From assembly GCA_027604705.1 (NCBI GenBank), contig JADHYV010000002.1, positions 434,001-498,000 on the forward strand: 64,000 nucleotides of DNA. The letters run 5' to 3'. The position numbers and the translations under genes were made by a program. This DNA is from Allomyces arbusculus. Lineage: Eukaryota > Blastocladiomycota > Blastocladiomycetes > Blastocladiales > Blastocladiaceae. Of this stretch, positions 32,495-47,003 are shown in pieces. Every line of letters begins with the position of its first letter. Within the stretch, counting starts at the first letter, position 1. The notes beneath the pieces are model-generated. The model was not told the origin of the DNA. It searched no databases and saw only the letters and a program-made list of their open reading frames with translations.

Positions 32495-35400
32495 ATGCTC
32501 CGCGACGACCCGGCTGCGGCGGCTGCGCCAAATGGTACCGGAACCGACACAGCCCCACCGGTACCGGCACCGGCGCCGGCCGCTGCTACGGTCCCACAAC
32601 GTCCGAGCGCACCTGCAACCGCGGCGCCGAGCGTGCGGAGCTCGCGCGCCAAGCTCAACGGTTCACGGCGCGCGTCGGCCGCTGCTACGCCCAAGAACGG
32701 AACGGGAGCGGCACCGAGCCGCGCCATGTCGTCGTCCATGCCCCCCACTGCGCCGACCGACGGCGTTGCTAATTCGGCACCGAGTGTCAACGGGACTGAC
32801 TCGGCTTCCGGTTCGTTGGCGGCGGCGGTTGACAGAATCGATGGTGCACCACACGGGCCGCCGGCGCCCAGCATTTCGCCCGAGGAAGTCGCGGCGGCCA
32901 TGGCAGCTGCCGCTGATGCGCGCTCGCGCGAGGATGCTGCTGCCGCGTATGCTGCACTCGAGACGCGGTTCCTGAAACTTGTCACGTTGACCGGGTTCCA
33001 CCCGTGCGACCATTGGTTGCCCACGCACGCCGACCTGTTACGCACATTCGCGCACGACGCAGCGCAGCGGCGGCTCATCCTGTACATGGACGCGGTCCCG
33101 ACGCCGCATCTGGTCATGGGCGACGCACTGCCGACGTGCAAGGTGCACGAGCTCATGTATGTCTTGCGCAACGTGACGCCGGCGACGACGGCACCCGCAT
33201 CAACTATGGACTTGGACGAGGCGCCATTGACGGCAGCGACGCTCACGCGCCGCGTGCAGTACGGCACGATTGCGCGGTCGGTGCTCGACAGTCTCGTCGT
33301 GCTCATGAATGGCGTCTACGTGCCGCTGTTCCTCGATAACCGCGGGTGGCCCGATACCGTGCGCAAGGACTTTGCGGGGCAGCTGCACAAGTTTATGGCC
33401 GTCTTGACGGACACAGCGTTCCACTCACAGGGCCACACGGTGCTCTACGTGCCAAAGGAGCGGTTGCCGTCACCGCAAGAAGGTATGCACGCGCGTGTGG
33501 ATGCGGAGCGGTGGTGAAGGTTGCATTCGAAGCAATCGAAGCTGACCCGCTTGCCACGATCCGTAGTGGCCACGTCGTCCAACGCGAAGGACGTGATCCA
33601 GCGGCTCGAGTCGCTGCTTGTGCACTGGACGCGCCAAATCAAGGAGGTCATCAATAACCAGAACACGTCCGAGACGTCGGAAAACTCCGGGCCGCTCGAG
33701 GAGATCGAGTTTTGGCGGTCGCGTTGTGTCGACCTGTCGGGCATTGCCGCGCAAATCAACCGGCAAGAGGTGCAACAGATCATTGCTGTGCTCGACGTGG
33801 CCAAGTCGTCGTACCTCGACCAGTTTTCGCGGCTGTCGAACCTGATCCAGGAGGGCCATCAGCAGGCGCAGGACAATCTCAAGTTCTTGTCGCTGCTCTC
33901 GGGCCCGTGCAGGGAGCTCGCCGCGGCCGAGCCCGCTGCCGTCGGTCGGTGCTTGCCCAAGGTCCTGCAGTACATTCGCATCATTTGGGGTAACTCGAAG
34001 CACTACCACACCAAGGAGCGCATGACGAGTCTGCTGCGCAAGATCTCAAACGAGATTATTCGCCGGTGCTGCGCAAAGATCTCGCTGCACGAGATTTTCT
34101 TTGGCAATACACAGGCGAGCGTCCAGTCGCTGCAGGACAGCGTTGCGTGCGGCGAACAGTGGAAGCTGACCTACATGAAGATGGTCGCGCACGTCGCGCA
34201 GTACGCCAAGAGGCCGTGGGATTTCGATCACTCAAGTATCTTTGCCCAAGTCGACGCATTCGTGCAGCGGTGTCGCGACCTGCTCGAGCTGTGCGAGGGC
34301 CAGATGCAGTTTGCGCGCAAGCTCACGCCCGACGGCAAGAAGCTGCCGATCCCCGTGTTTGGTGGGTCCAAGGGCGCCGATATCGGCAAGAGTCTCGAGG
34401 ATATTGAGCGGTCATTTGAGCAGCAGCTCGCACACCTATGGACGATACGCGACCTGATTCTCGACGTCAAGGCGACGCGGTGGCACGACGACTACAACAA
34501 TTTCAAGCAGGCCGTCAAGGACCTCGAGGTCATGCTGCAGAACGTGATCCAGCTTGCGTTCGAGTCGTCGACGACGGTTCAAGGGCGCGTCGAGCTACTC
34601 GAGATTTTTTCGTACCTCGCCAAGCGCGACGGGATCAAGCGCACGATTGAGCGCAAGACCATGGACCTCTACCAGCTGCTTCTGCACGAGGTCAATGTCG
34701 TCAAAGTCGATTTCGAGACGCATCGCAAGGCGCCCGAGATCATGGCCGCGCACCCGACGTATGCAGGCGCTGCGCTCTGGGCGCGCGCGCTGCTGCGTCG
34801 CATTGCCGTGCCCATGAGCGTGGTTGCGGCCGCCGATTACCTGCAGCCGACGGCGCTCGCAACCGAAGTGCGCACGCAATTTGAGGCTCTGCAAAGCTCG
34901 CTCGAAGAGTACATTTCCAAGACGCACCAAGAGTGGATCAACCAGATTGACAAGAGCATTGCCGCGCAGCTCGAGACGCCGCTCATGGCGCGGCGGCCCG
35001 ACGGGTTCCTCGAAGTCAAGTTCTCCAAGGACCTGCTCAAGTTGTTTGCCGAAATCTACTATTGGCAAAAGCTCAAGTACGACATTCCGTACTACGTACA
35101 AGAGGTCTACGTCAAGCGCGAGGAGCTGCGCATTTTGCGCGAGAACGTGCTGCTCGTCGTGCGCGACTACAACTCGATTCTCGAGGTTCTATCCAAGGAG
35201 GAGATTTTGCTGTTCCGCGAGCGCGTGCGGTTCCTCGACCGCAAAATCAACCCCGGGCTCGTGTCGCTGACTTGGGCGTCCAAGGGCATCACCGACTATT
35301 TCATCAAGGAGTGCCGCAAGCACGCCAACGAGGTGCAGAAGACGGTGGCGCTGTTTATGACCGCAAATCGCGAGATTGCCGCGTGCTGCAAGCAAATGGC

Positions 35401-38400
35401 CGAGACGGCGCTTTGGACGATCGAGGCCAAGAAGATCTACGACCTCGACGAGTTTGAGACGACACAGCTCGCGTCGCGGCTCGCCGTGCGCGACAAGCTC
35501 AAGGGCATTCACGCGACGATTGTCGAGATTCTTGGGCGCCTGTTTGACGTGTTCCGGCAGGACGGTCACGACGTGCTCGTGCAGTGGTCCAAATTCATGA
35601 CCAAGGTCGACGTGTCGATCGAGGACGCGTTGCGGCTCGCCGTCAAGCGTTCGCTGCAGGAGATTTGCAAGGCTATCAACGGCGACACCAAGGCCAGCGA
35701 AAACCGGTCCGAGGTACAGCCGCTGTTCAAGGTCAATGTCGTGCTCGACAATAACCGCATGGAGTTTGCGCCCGCGCTCGCGAGCCTCGAGGCCGCCGTC
35801 AATGCCGCGGCCAAGGAGCTCATTCTCGTCGTCTCGCACGTGCCGCGGCTCGCCGAGGTGCTCGCGCAGCAGCTGCTCGAGGCGCCTTCGGGTGCGACTG
35901 CGGCCGCAGCTGCCGCAGCTGCCACCGCCGCTGGTGGTGTGGGGGCTGCTGGCGGTGCCACTCAACCCGGTCGTGCGGCCAATGGCGGTCCGGCGGCACC
36001 CAAGCGGTTCTACGACCTGATCGCGGCCGAGGAGGAGGTGGTCAAGATCGTGTCGAGCATTCAAATGGGTATGACGCAGAACGCGGCCAACTGCCAGGCC
36101 TACATTAAGCACTGGGACTCGTACCGCGAGATTTGGGAAATCAACAAGGACGCGTTCATTCGGCGGTATGCCAAGCTCAAGCCGGCCATGTCGACTTTTG
36201 ACGCTGATATCAATCGGTACAACGAAGTGGCAAACAATGCGCAAAAGGAGGAGACGCTCTGCAACGTCAACTTTGTCCGGCTCGACTGCTCGCCGCTCAA
36301 GCACGCGATTGTCGCGCATTGCCATTCGTGGCAGTCGAAGCTCACGACGCTGCTCAACAACAACGCCGCCAACGACCTCGCAACGCTGTTCGACATGTTC
36401 CGCACGCGCACCGACAAGATGCGCGCGCCGCCGCGCGACCTCGACGACCTCATGGACAAGATATCGCTGGTCATACAGCTCAAGACGGATATCGGCAATA
36501 TCGAGGCCCAGTTTGCGCCGATTCAGGAGCAGTACATGATTCTCGAGAAATACGAGGTGCAAATCAAGGACGACGAAAAGGCCAAGCTCGAGGCATTGCC
36601 GGCGAAATGGGTGTCATTCAAGGAGACGCTTGTCGAGACCGACTCGAAGCTGCTCGAGAGCAAGGACAAGTTCCGCACCAAGCTTTTAGTCGAGGTCGAA
36701 GAGTTCAAGGCGCGCGTCGGCAATGTGGCTGAGGACGTGCACACCAAGGGCCCGTTCACGTCGGCGACGCCAAGCGACAAGGCACACAAGCAGATTGCCG
36801 ACTATCTCGTGCAGCTCAACGACTCGATGCGCACGCAAGAGTTGCTCAACAAAGGACTCGCCGTGTTTGGCAACGACCCGGTGCCCGCCAAGGATTTGCC
36901 GGCGCTCAAGGCCGAACTCGACGTGCTCGACGGCGTCTGGACCATGCTCGACGAGTGGACAAGCTCCTACAGCGCGTGGAAGGAGCAGCAGTTTCTCACG
37001 CTCGACTTGGCCAAGGTCGAGGAGGTCGTGCAGACCTACATCAAAAAGCTCACCAAGCTGCAACGCGACGCGGCCAAGGACTGGGAGGTGCTCGGCCATT
37101 TGAAGGACAAGGTACTACACGTCAAGCGCATTATCCCGGTGCTGCAAGATCTTCGCAACCCGGCGCTGCGTCCGCGGCATTGGGAGCAGCTCGTCGACGA
37201 GATTGGCAAGTCCTTTGACCCGGCGTCGCCGCAGTCGACGCTCGATTTGGTTCTGGAGCTTGGGCTCGACCAGTACTCGGAGTCAATTGGGATCATGAGC
37301 GGCGCCGCTACCAAGGAACTGTCGATCGAAGAAGGGTTACAGGGCATTAAGGACGCGTGGCAGTCGCTCGAACTCGACATTGTTGGCTACAAGGACAAGT
37401 ACCACAAGGTCCGCAGCACCGACGCCATTTTCGAGCTGCTTGAGGACAACCAGGTTACGCTGTCGTCGATGAAGGCGTCCAAGTACTACGTGGCGTTCTC
37501 GACACTCATTGATTTCTGGGAGCGCACGCTCTCCAAGGTCGTTGAGATCATTGACGTGCTGCTGCAAGTGCAAAAGCAGTGGATGTACCTCGAAAATATT
37601 TTTGTCGGCGCCGAGGATATTCGCAAGCAGCTGCCCAAGGAGTCGGCCGTGTTTGATCTCGTCAACAACCGGTGGAAGGACATCTTGAATGGGCTCAACT
37701 CCAACAAGAATGTGGTCCACGCTGTCGAGACGCCCGGCTTGCTCGAACTGCTGCAGGATATGTTTGTCAAACTCGAAAAAGTGCAGAAGTCGCTCGACAT
37801 GTACCTCGAGACCAAGCGCCAATTCTTCCCGCGGTTCTACTTTTTGTCAAACGACGATCTGCTCGAGATTCTCGGCCAAGCACGCGACCCGCCAGCAGTG
37901 CAACCGCACATGAAAAAGTGTTTTGACGGCATCAACAAGCTCGAGCTGCAGCTTGTCGGCAGTGACGCGCGCAAGCATTACGAGGCCATTGGCATGCACT
38001 CGCCCGACGGCGAGTACGTGCCCTTCAACATGTCCGTGTCGCTGGAGGGGCCCGTCGAGGGCTGGCTGCAGGACGTCGAGGCCGCGATGCGGCAGACTCT
38101 GACCACAGTTTTGATTGGGTGCCTGACGGCCATGAAAAAGTCGAAGCGCGACAAGTGGCTCAACGATTGGCCGGGCCAACTGCTCATTCTGTCGGGACAG
38201 ATCGCGTGGACGGCCGATTGCACCAAAGCCCTGACTGACGTCGAACGTGGCGACAAGCATGCGCTCAAGGATTTGAAAAAGAAACAGATCTCCATGCTCA
38301 AGAAATTGGCTGACCTCGTACGCACCAACCTGTCCAAGGTCGACCGGAAAAAGCTGATTGCGCTCATTACGACTGAGGTGCACTCGCGCGACGTGATCGA

Positions 38401-41400
38401 GCGCATGGCCAAGAACAACATTGACAGCGTTAACGCGTTCGAGTGGCTGTCACAGCTGCGGTTCTTTTGGGACAAGGACGAAGAGGACTGCGTGATTCGG
38501 CAAACCAACACGCGGTTCAAGTACGGTTACGAATACCTCGGCAACAGCGGGCGCCTCGTCGTGACGCCACTCACGGATCGGTGTTACATGACGCTGACGA
38601 CGGCGCTGCATCTCTGCCGCGGCGGGAGCCCGCAGGGTCCCGCTGGCACGGGCAAGACGGAAACGGTCAAGGATCTCGGCAAGGCACTGGGCAAACTCGT
38701 CATCATTCAAAACTGCTCTGATGGGCTCGATTACAAGTCGATGGGTCGCATGTTTTCTGGGCTTGCGCAGACGGGCGCCTGGGGCTGCTTTGACGAGTTC
38801 AATCGCATTGATATCGAGGTGCTGTCGGTTGTGGCGCTGCAAATCTCGTCGGTCTTGAGCGCGATCCAGCGCCGCGCGTCGACCTTCATTTTCGAGGGAC
38901 AAGAGATCAAGATTGTGTGGACGACAGGCATTTTTATTACCATGAATCCGACGTACGCCGGGCGCGTGGAACTGCCCGACAACCTTAAGGCCCTGTTCCG
39001 GCCCGTCGCCATGATGTCTCCCGACACGGCGCTCATTGCCGAGATTATGCTTTTTGCCGAAGGGTTCAACAACACCAAGGTCATTTCCAAAAAGGTCGAT
39101 ACGCTCTACAAGGTCTCGGCGCAGCAGCTGAGCAAGCAGGACCACTACGATTTCGGGCTGCGTCCACTCACGTCGGCGCTGCGCGCGTGTGGTGTGCGCA
39201 AGCGGCAAGACTTTTCGGTGCCCGACGAGACAGTCATTGTGCTCGGTATGATCGACATGAACGTGCCCAAGCTCACGTCCGAGGATACGCCGCTATTCAT
39301 GGGAATCCTCAACGACTTGTTCCCGGGTGTCGAGGCCCCGCGGTCGGTGCCGCAAGACATCAAAGACGCGGTCGTGCAGGTCATGACGGAGCGCAAGCTG
39401 CAAGTCATGGATAGTGCTGTGCACAAGACCATGGAGCTGTATGACACGAAGCTCGCGCGGCACTCGGTCATGGTCGTGGGTGCAACTGGCGTCGGCAAGT
39501 CGACGGCGTGGAAGACGCTGCAGACGGCGCTCTGCAATTTGCACAAGGCCGCACCGACCAAGTACAGCCAGGTGCACACGCACATCTTAAACCCCAAGGC
39601 GCTGACGCTCGGCGAGCTGTACGGCGAGTTCAACATGCAAACCAACGAGTGGACTGACGGCGTGCTGTCGAGCATCATGCGCACGGTATGCGCGGCCGAC
39701 GAGTCAGGCGATAACAAGTGGGTCGTGTTTGACGGGCCCGTCGACACGCTGTGGATCGAGAGCATGAACTCGGTCATGGACGACAACAAGGTGCTGACGC
39801 TCATCAACGGCGAGCGCATTGCGCTGCCCGAGCAGGTTTCACTTCTGTTCGAAGTGGAGAACCTGGCCGCCGCGTCGCCCGCGACCGTCTCGCGCTGTGG
39901 CATGGTCTACATGGACTATGCCGACATTGGTTGGCGCCCGGCCATGACGTCGTGGATTCAGAGCAAAGAAAACGAGACGCTGGTCACGAAACTGACGCAA
40001 CTCGTCGACAAGTATTTGCCGCCACTGCTCAAGTTCCGCAAACAGTGCACAGACATTGTCGCGGTGCACGAATCGACGGTCGTGCGGTCAATCCCGGTGC
40101 TCTTTGACTCGCTCGTCGCCATGGAAGGGTCGGCGCTCGCATCGGATCGCGTCATTGAAATGTGGTTCCTGTTCTCGGTGATTTGGGCCGTGGGTGGGCC
40201 GCTGCGCGACACGAGCCGCAACAAGTTTGATATGTTCTTGCGCGAGATTGACGGCCAGTTCCCAAGCAAGGACACGGTCTACGAGTACTTTGTTGCCGAG
40301 GATAAAGAAGCGTGGTTGCTATGGGAGACGCGTTTGCCCGACAACTGGCGCTACCCGACCAATGTGCCGTTTTACAAGATTTTCGTGCCAACCATCGACA
40401 CGCTGCGCATTGAGTACCTGTCCAAGTCGCTCATTCAGGCCAAACAGCCGTGTCTGGTCGTGGGCGATGTCGGAGTCGGAAAAACCAGTTTGCTCCAAAG
40501 CGTGCTGTCGCAGGGCGACGAGCACACGGCCGTGCTCTCTATTCCGTTTTCGGCCCGGACCACAGCCGATCGGCTGCAGCAGATCATCGAGGGTAAGCTC
40601 GAAAAGCGCACCAAGAACGTGTTTGTCCCAATTGGCGGCAAGCATCTGATCTGCTTTATCGACGACCTGAACATGCCGGCCAAGGACACGTTTGGGTCGC
40701 AAGGCCCGCTCGAGTTTTTGCGGCACTGGATGGACTATGGGTACTGCTTCGACAAGCAGAAGCAGCTCGTCAAGCACGTTCACGAAGTTCAACTGGTCGC
40801 GGCCATGGGCCCGCCGGGCGGTGGGCGCAACCCGCTCTCGTCGCGTGTGCAGAGCCGGTTCCACCTGCTGCACATGGCGTTCCCGAACGAGGTGTCGCTG
40901 AACCGCATTTTCGCGACCATCATCAACCAAAAACTGCAGGATTTCGAAGAGGAGCTCAAGCCACTCGGTGCCATTATGACCCAGTCCACGATCGACGTGT
41001 ATCACGCTGTCGTTGCTCAGTTCTTGCCGACGCCGACCAAGATGCACTACCTGTTCAACTTGCGCGATATCTCGCGCGTGTTTCAGGGCCTGCTGCGGTG
41101 CCACAAGGACTACTACGATACCAAGGAAGTGCTGATCAAGCTGTGGGTGCACGAAGTGTTCCGCGTGTTCCACGACCGATTGGTCGACCAGCACGACAAG
41201 GATCAGTTTATCAAAATGGTCGATGAAAAGCTTGCCGTGGCCATGAACACGTCGCTCAAGCAGCTCTACACGTCCAAGCACGTTGCGCTCTTTGGCGATT
41301 TTGCCACATCTGACCGCATTTACCAAGAGACGCCCGACCCCGACACCCTCAAGCGGCTGTTTGAGGAAAAGCTCCAAGACTACAACGCCGAGCCCGGATA

Positions 41401-44400
41401 CATTCAGCTCGACCTGGTCCTCTTCCGCGACGCGATCGAGCACATGTGCCGCATCGTGCGCGTCCTCGGCCAGCCCAGCGGCAACGTGCTGCTGATTGGT
41501 GTCGGCGGGTCCGGCCGGCAGTCACTGACGTGCCTCGCTTCGTACGTGGCCGGCATCAAAACGTTCCGCATCAAGCTGTCCAAGAATTACCGCATCATCG
41601 AGTTCCGCGAGGACCTCAAGCTGCTCTACCGCCAGTGCGGGTGCGACGACAAAGAGACGGTGTTTTTGCTCTCAGACACGCAGATCGTTAACGAGGCCTT
41701 CCTCGAGGACTTCAGCTCGATTTTGAGCTCGGGGGAGGTGCCGAACCTGTTCACGCCCGACGAGCTCAGCGAGATTCGCGAGACGCTGCGCCCAATTGCG
41801 CGGCAGCAAAAGCGCATTGACACGCCCGACGCGCTCTACGCGTTCTTCCTCGAGCGCGTGCGCACGAACCTGCACGCCGTGCTGTGCCTGAGCCCTGTCG
41901 GAGAAGGGTTCCGCAACCGGCTGCGCATGTTCCCGGCGCTCGTCAATTGCAGCACGATCGACTGGTTCTCGGACTGGCCCGAGGATGCACTGCAGGAAGT
42001 GGCCACGAAATACTTGCAGACCTATGCGCTCGATGCGACGGTCAACAAGGCGCACATTGCCAGCGTGTTCACGACTGCGCATCTCTCGGTCGTCGCGTCG
42101 TCCAAGCAAATGAAGGTCGAGCTCAAGCGGCCCAGCTACGTGACACCCATCAATTATCTGGAACTCGTGACAAACTACGGTGAGCTCTACAAGACCAAAA
42201 AGAAGGCGATTGGCGATTTGGCCAACAAGCTGTCAAACGGTCTGCGCAAGCTCGACGACACCAAGGAAAACGTGCAAAAGATTTCGGTTGAGCTCGAGGG
42301 CGCGCGCAAGCAGGTCGCGCAGTTCCAAAAGCAGTGCGAGGACTACCTCGTCATTATCGTGCAGCAGAAACGCGAGGCCGACGAGCAGGCCAAGCAGGTG
42401 AGCGCGCGCTCCGAAAAGCTCCAAGTTGAAGAGGAGGAAGTCAAGGGCGTGGCCGATGCCGCGCGCGCCGATCTCGACCAGGCGCTGCCCGCACTCGAGG
42501 CCGCGACCAAGGCGCTCGAGGCGCTCAACAAAAAGGATCTCAACGAGATTCGGTCGTACGGCAAGCCGCCGCCGCTCGTGGAGAAGGTCATGGAGGCCGT
42601 CATGGTCTTGAAAAAATGCGAGCCGACGTGGGACGAAGCCAAGCGCCAGCTCGGCAACCCCAACTTCATCAAGCAGCTGATTGGGTTCGACAAAGACAAT
42701 ATTTCCGACAAGATCCTCAAGCGCATCTCACAATACTGCGCCGACGAAAACTTCCAGCCTGACGTGGTCGGCAAGGTGTCGGGCGCGGCCAAGTCACTGT
42801 GTCTGTGGGTCCGCGCCATGGAGACCTACGCCAACATTTATCGGACCGTTGCTCCCAAGCGCGAGAAGTTGCGCAGCGCCCAAGAAGCGCTCGAAAAGAA
42901 GCAGGCGACGCTGCGCGAGGCCAAGGAAAAGTTGCAAGAGATTCAGGACAAGCTCGCGCATCTGCAGCAACAGTACGACGAGAAGCTCGCGCTCAAGGAA
43001 AAGCTGAAAAAGGAGTCGGACATGACCGAGCTCAAGTTGGCGCGCGCCGAGCAACTGGTCTCGGGTCTGTCGGGCGAAAAGTCGCGGTGGGAGTCGAGCA
43101 TCAAGATCTATCAGGAGGCGATTGGCTACCTGCCCGGCGATTGCTTGCTCGCGTCGGCTTTCCTCTCGTACGCGGGTCCGTTCAACACCAGCTACCGTAT
43201 GCAGCTCGTCGAGGGCACGTGGATGAAGGCCATTAAGGCACTCGAGATTCCGTGCAGCCCCGACTTCAACGTGTGCAAGTTCCTCGGTAACGAGGCCGAA
43301 ATTCGGCAATGGAACATCCAGGGCCTGCCCACCGACTCGTTCTCGATTGAAAACGGCATCATAGTCACGAATGGCCGTCGCTGGCCGCTTCTCATTGACC
43401 CGCAGAGCCAGGCCGTGACGTGGCTCAAGAACATGGAGACGAAGCGCGGGCTCAAGATGGTGGACTTGAAGCAGAGCGATCTGCTGCGCACGCTCGAAAG
43501 CAGCATCCAGTTTGGCGTACCCGTGCTCGTGCAGGGTATCATGGAGACAATTGATCCGGTGCTCGACCCTCTGCTCAACAAAAGTGTCATCAAGAAGCAA
43601 GGGCGATTGATCATTCGTCTCGGCGATAAAGAGGTCGATTTCAACCCGGATTTCAAGCTCTACTTGACGACCAAGCTTGCCAACCCGCACTACTCGCCCG
43701 AAATTTTTGCCAAGGCCACGATTGTCAATTTCGCGGTCAAGGAGCGCGGTCTTGAAGATCAATTACTCGGCATCGTCGTGCGCAAGGAAAAGCCCGATCT
43801 CGAGGACCAAAAGGACAAGCTCGTGACGAGCGTCGCCAGCGCCAAAAAGCGGCTCTTGGAGCTCGAGGATGAGATTTTGGGTCTGCTCAGCTCGAGTGAA
43901 GGGTCGCTGCTCGACGACGAAAAGATGGTCAACACGCTCAAGTCGAGTAAGACCATTGCCGAGCAGGTGACGCAGCAGCTGATTGTGAGCCAGCAGACCG
44001 AGGCCGAAATCGACGTGGCGCGTGAGCAGTACCGCCCAAGCGCAGCGCGCGCCAGTGTGCTATACTTTGTACTCAACGATTTGTCGAGCGTCGACCCGAT
44101 GTACCAGTTTTCGCTCGAGTCGTACGTCGAGCTCTTCGAGAAGAGCATCGGCAAGTCGAAGAAGTCTGACGACATTCAGCAGCGCATCGAGTTCCTCAAC
44201 CAGTACCACACGTATGCTGTCTACAAATACGCGTGCCGCGGCCTCTTTGAAAAGGACAAACTGCTCTTCTCGTTCCACATGGCCGCCAAGATTTTGCTCA
44301 ACGCCGGCAAGCTGCACAAGGACCTCTACGAGTTCTTTTTGCGCGGCGGCATCATCTTCGACCGCGACGCGCAGGCACCCAACCCGTGCACCGAATGGCT

Positions 44401-46522
44401 CAGCGAGACGGCGTGGGACAATTTGTGCGTACTCGACACGCTGCCCGGGTTCCAGTCGTTGATTTCATCGGTCGAGCAGAGCGAGCGCGAGTGGAAGGCG
44501 TGGTTCATGTCGGCCGAACCCGAAAAGCTCGTGCTGCCCGGCGACTGGCCGTCCAAGACCAACGAGTTCCAGCGCATGGTCATTGTGCGCGCGTTCCGCT
44601 CGGACCGTGTTATCTTCTGCGCGCGCAACTTTGTCGCGTCGAGTCTGGGCCAGTCGTTTATTGAGCCGCCAATTCTCGACATGCAAGAGGTCGTGGGCGA
44701 CTCGGCGCCGCACATTCCGCTCGTATTCATTCTGTCGCCAGGCATGGACCCGATCTCGGCCCTGTCGCAGCTCGCGCAATCGGTCGGTATGGCCGACCGG
44801 TTCCATCACCTGTCGCTGGGTCAAGGCCAGGCACCCAAGGCGACGCACTTGCTCCAAGAAGGAATTCGTGAGGGCATGTGGGTTTTCTTGGCCAACTGTC
44901 ATCTGAGTATCAGTTGGATGCCGGCGCTCGAAAAGATTGTCGAAGGGCTTGCGAAGGAACAGCCACACCCCGATTTCCGCATTTGGCTCAGTAGTAGCCC
45001 ACACCCGCAGTTTCCGATCACCATTCTGCATTCGGCCATCAAGATGACGACCGAGCCGCCCAAGGGTCTGCGCGCCAACATGCTGCGTTTGTACGCCAAA
45101 GCGACCGACGAGTCGCTGGCTGTGTGTCGCAAGACAAACGACTACAAGCGGCTGCTCTTTGGGCTTTCGTTCTTCCACTCGGTCCTGCTCGAGCGCAAGA
45201 AATTCCTCACGCTCGGGTGGAACAATGCCGTCGATTTCAACGATTCGGACTACGAGATTTGCAACAGCATTCTGTCGCTCTTGCTCGACGACTATGCGGA
45301 GACGCCATGGGACGCGCTGCGGTACCTGATTGCCGAGGCCAATTATGGTGGTCGCATCACCGACGATTGGGATCGGCGCATTCTCAAGTCGTACATCTCA
45401 TCCTTCTTTTGTGCCGATGCCCTCACGCAGGCGCAGTTCAAGCTGTCGTCGCTGCCGCAGTACTATGTGCCCGAGCCGGGCTCGGCACAGTCGTACCGCG
45501 ACTATGTTGGGACGTGGCCCATTTACGACCGGCCCGAGGCGTTTGGCCAGCACCCAAATGCCGACATTGCCAGCCAGATCCGTGAATCCAACAACTTGCT
45601 GTCGACGCTTGTGTCGCTGCAACCGCAGGTCGTGTCGGCAGCGGGTGGGATGACGGTCGAGGACAAAGTGCTCGCCATGGCCGCCGACTTGACGCGCAAA
45701 GTACCTGCCGACCTGGATTTGGAAATGGCCTACCGCGCGGCGCAGCTCGACACGCAGAACCCAATTCTGGTCGTGCTCGTCCAGGAAATCAAGCGGTACA
45801 ATTCATTGCTGCAATCAATGCGCGCGTCGCTGGCCGACTTGCAAAACGGGATTCGCGGTATCGTGCTCATGACGCCCGAGCTTGAGGAAATGTTCACGTG
45901 CATTGTCGACGGCCGTGTCCCGCCGTCGTGGGTCAAGGCTTACCCGTCCGTCAAGATGCTCGCGGCGTGGATTCGCGACCTGAACCAGCGTGTCGAATTC
46001 TTTGCCGACTGGGCGCACGGGACCGAACCCAAGTCATATTGGCTCGGCGCGTTCACGTTCCCGACCGGATTTTTGACGGCCGTCCTGCAGCGCGCGGCGC
46101 GCCGGCTCAACGTTTCCATCGACTCGCTGGCGTGGGACTTTGCCGTGATGCAGGTCGGCGAGGACGATGCCGGTGGCAACAGCGCCATTAACGCGGCGGT
46201 CGCGAATGGCGCAACCAAGGACGGCATCATTGTGCGTGGTGTCTATCTCGAAGGTGCCGGGTGGGACCGGCGTACCAACGCGCTCACGGACCCACGGCCC
46301 ATGGAGCTGCTCACGCCACTTCCGCCTGTCCTGTTCCGGCCGTCCGAGGCCAAGCGCAAGTCGGGCAAGGGCCAGTACGTGTGCCCCGTTTACTACTATC
46401 CAATCCGCGCCGAGGTGCGCGGCCGCGCGTCGTTTGTGATTGCCTTGGACGTGCGGTCGGGCACGCACGACGCAGATTACTGGATCCAGCGCGGCACGGC
46501 GTGCATTTTGAGCACGAGCTGA
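32495..46522 (+). CDS. DNAH2: Axonemal dynein heavy chain, DNAH2-like (I1/f inner arm), complete
   Basis: A complete 4647-aa flagellar dynein motor in two exons, 32495-33482 and 33567-46522. The 84-nt intron starts GTATGC and splices in phase 1. The N-terminal tail matches human DNAH2 closely: GWPDTVRKDFAGQLHKFM, GHTVLYVP, WTRQIKEV, GPLEEIEFWRSRCVDLSGI and LDVKATRWHDDYNNFK. The motor shows four P-loops: AAA1 GPAGTGKTET (about residue 2021), AAA2 GATGVGKS (2300), AAA3 GDVGVGKT (2629) and AAA4 GVGGSGRQS (2974). A coiled-coil stalk at about 3200-3500 carries the microtubule-binding tip (WDEAKRQLGNPNFIKQL). The C-terminal domain ends ALDVRSGTHDADYWIQRG. The first 130 residues are Ala/Pro-rich, and an Ala/Gly-rich linker of about 40 residues interrupts the tail near 35890-36000. 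In Chlamydomonas the equivalent is the 1-beta chain of the two-headed I1 arm. Confidence 0.96.
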
Positions 46523-47003
46523 TCAGTGGTGCTATCATCACGGTGCACGAGCGCTATCGCGGCGAAGACTGTACAGACGTGGGAGACTAGCTGGAATTCT
46601 GGTAATCTGGAAATTTGGATATGACTTGACGCTCGAGCTCATTCAGCCCACAAGTTGTATTCGAGGCAGCAATAAAAAGTATGGCCACAGTGAAATGGTG
46701 AACGGTGGTTGTGATGGAGGAGAGACCAGATTCCGAATCATGGTGGGGCCGTGGTGCGCCTTGGGGCCGCCGTTCGCCGAGCCGAAAGAGATCACTGGCT
46801 GGTCACTTCGCGTTTCCTTGCGCCCTCCGCTGCTTCGCCGGTCCGTCGCGGTTCTCTCTCTCCCTGCTTGCAGTCGCGCCATCAACTCGCAACTGGCGCA
46901 CCGTCTTGATCAGTCGTCGCTGCAAAAGCTCCAAGCGACGTTGTCGGAAACACGCAAGAGCAAGTCCAGCAGTTGCCAGCAGCCGCCAACAACTTGATTC
47001 GCC
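46523..47003. other. Spacer between DNAH2-like and ketoacyl-CoA reductase genes
   Basis: 3' flank of the dynein and promoter of the reductase. Pyrimidine-rich tracts near 46850-46870 precede the start codon. No gene is supported. Confidence 0.55.

Noticed and set aside
35189-36562. 457-codon minus-strand open frame
   Set aside because: Antisense to the conserved DNAH2 tail, with no family similarity.
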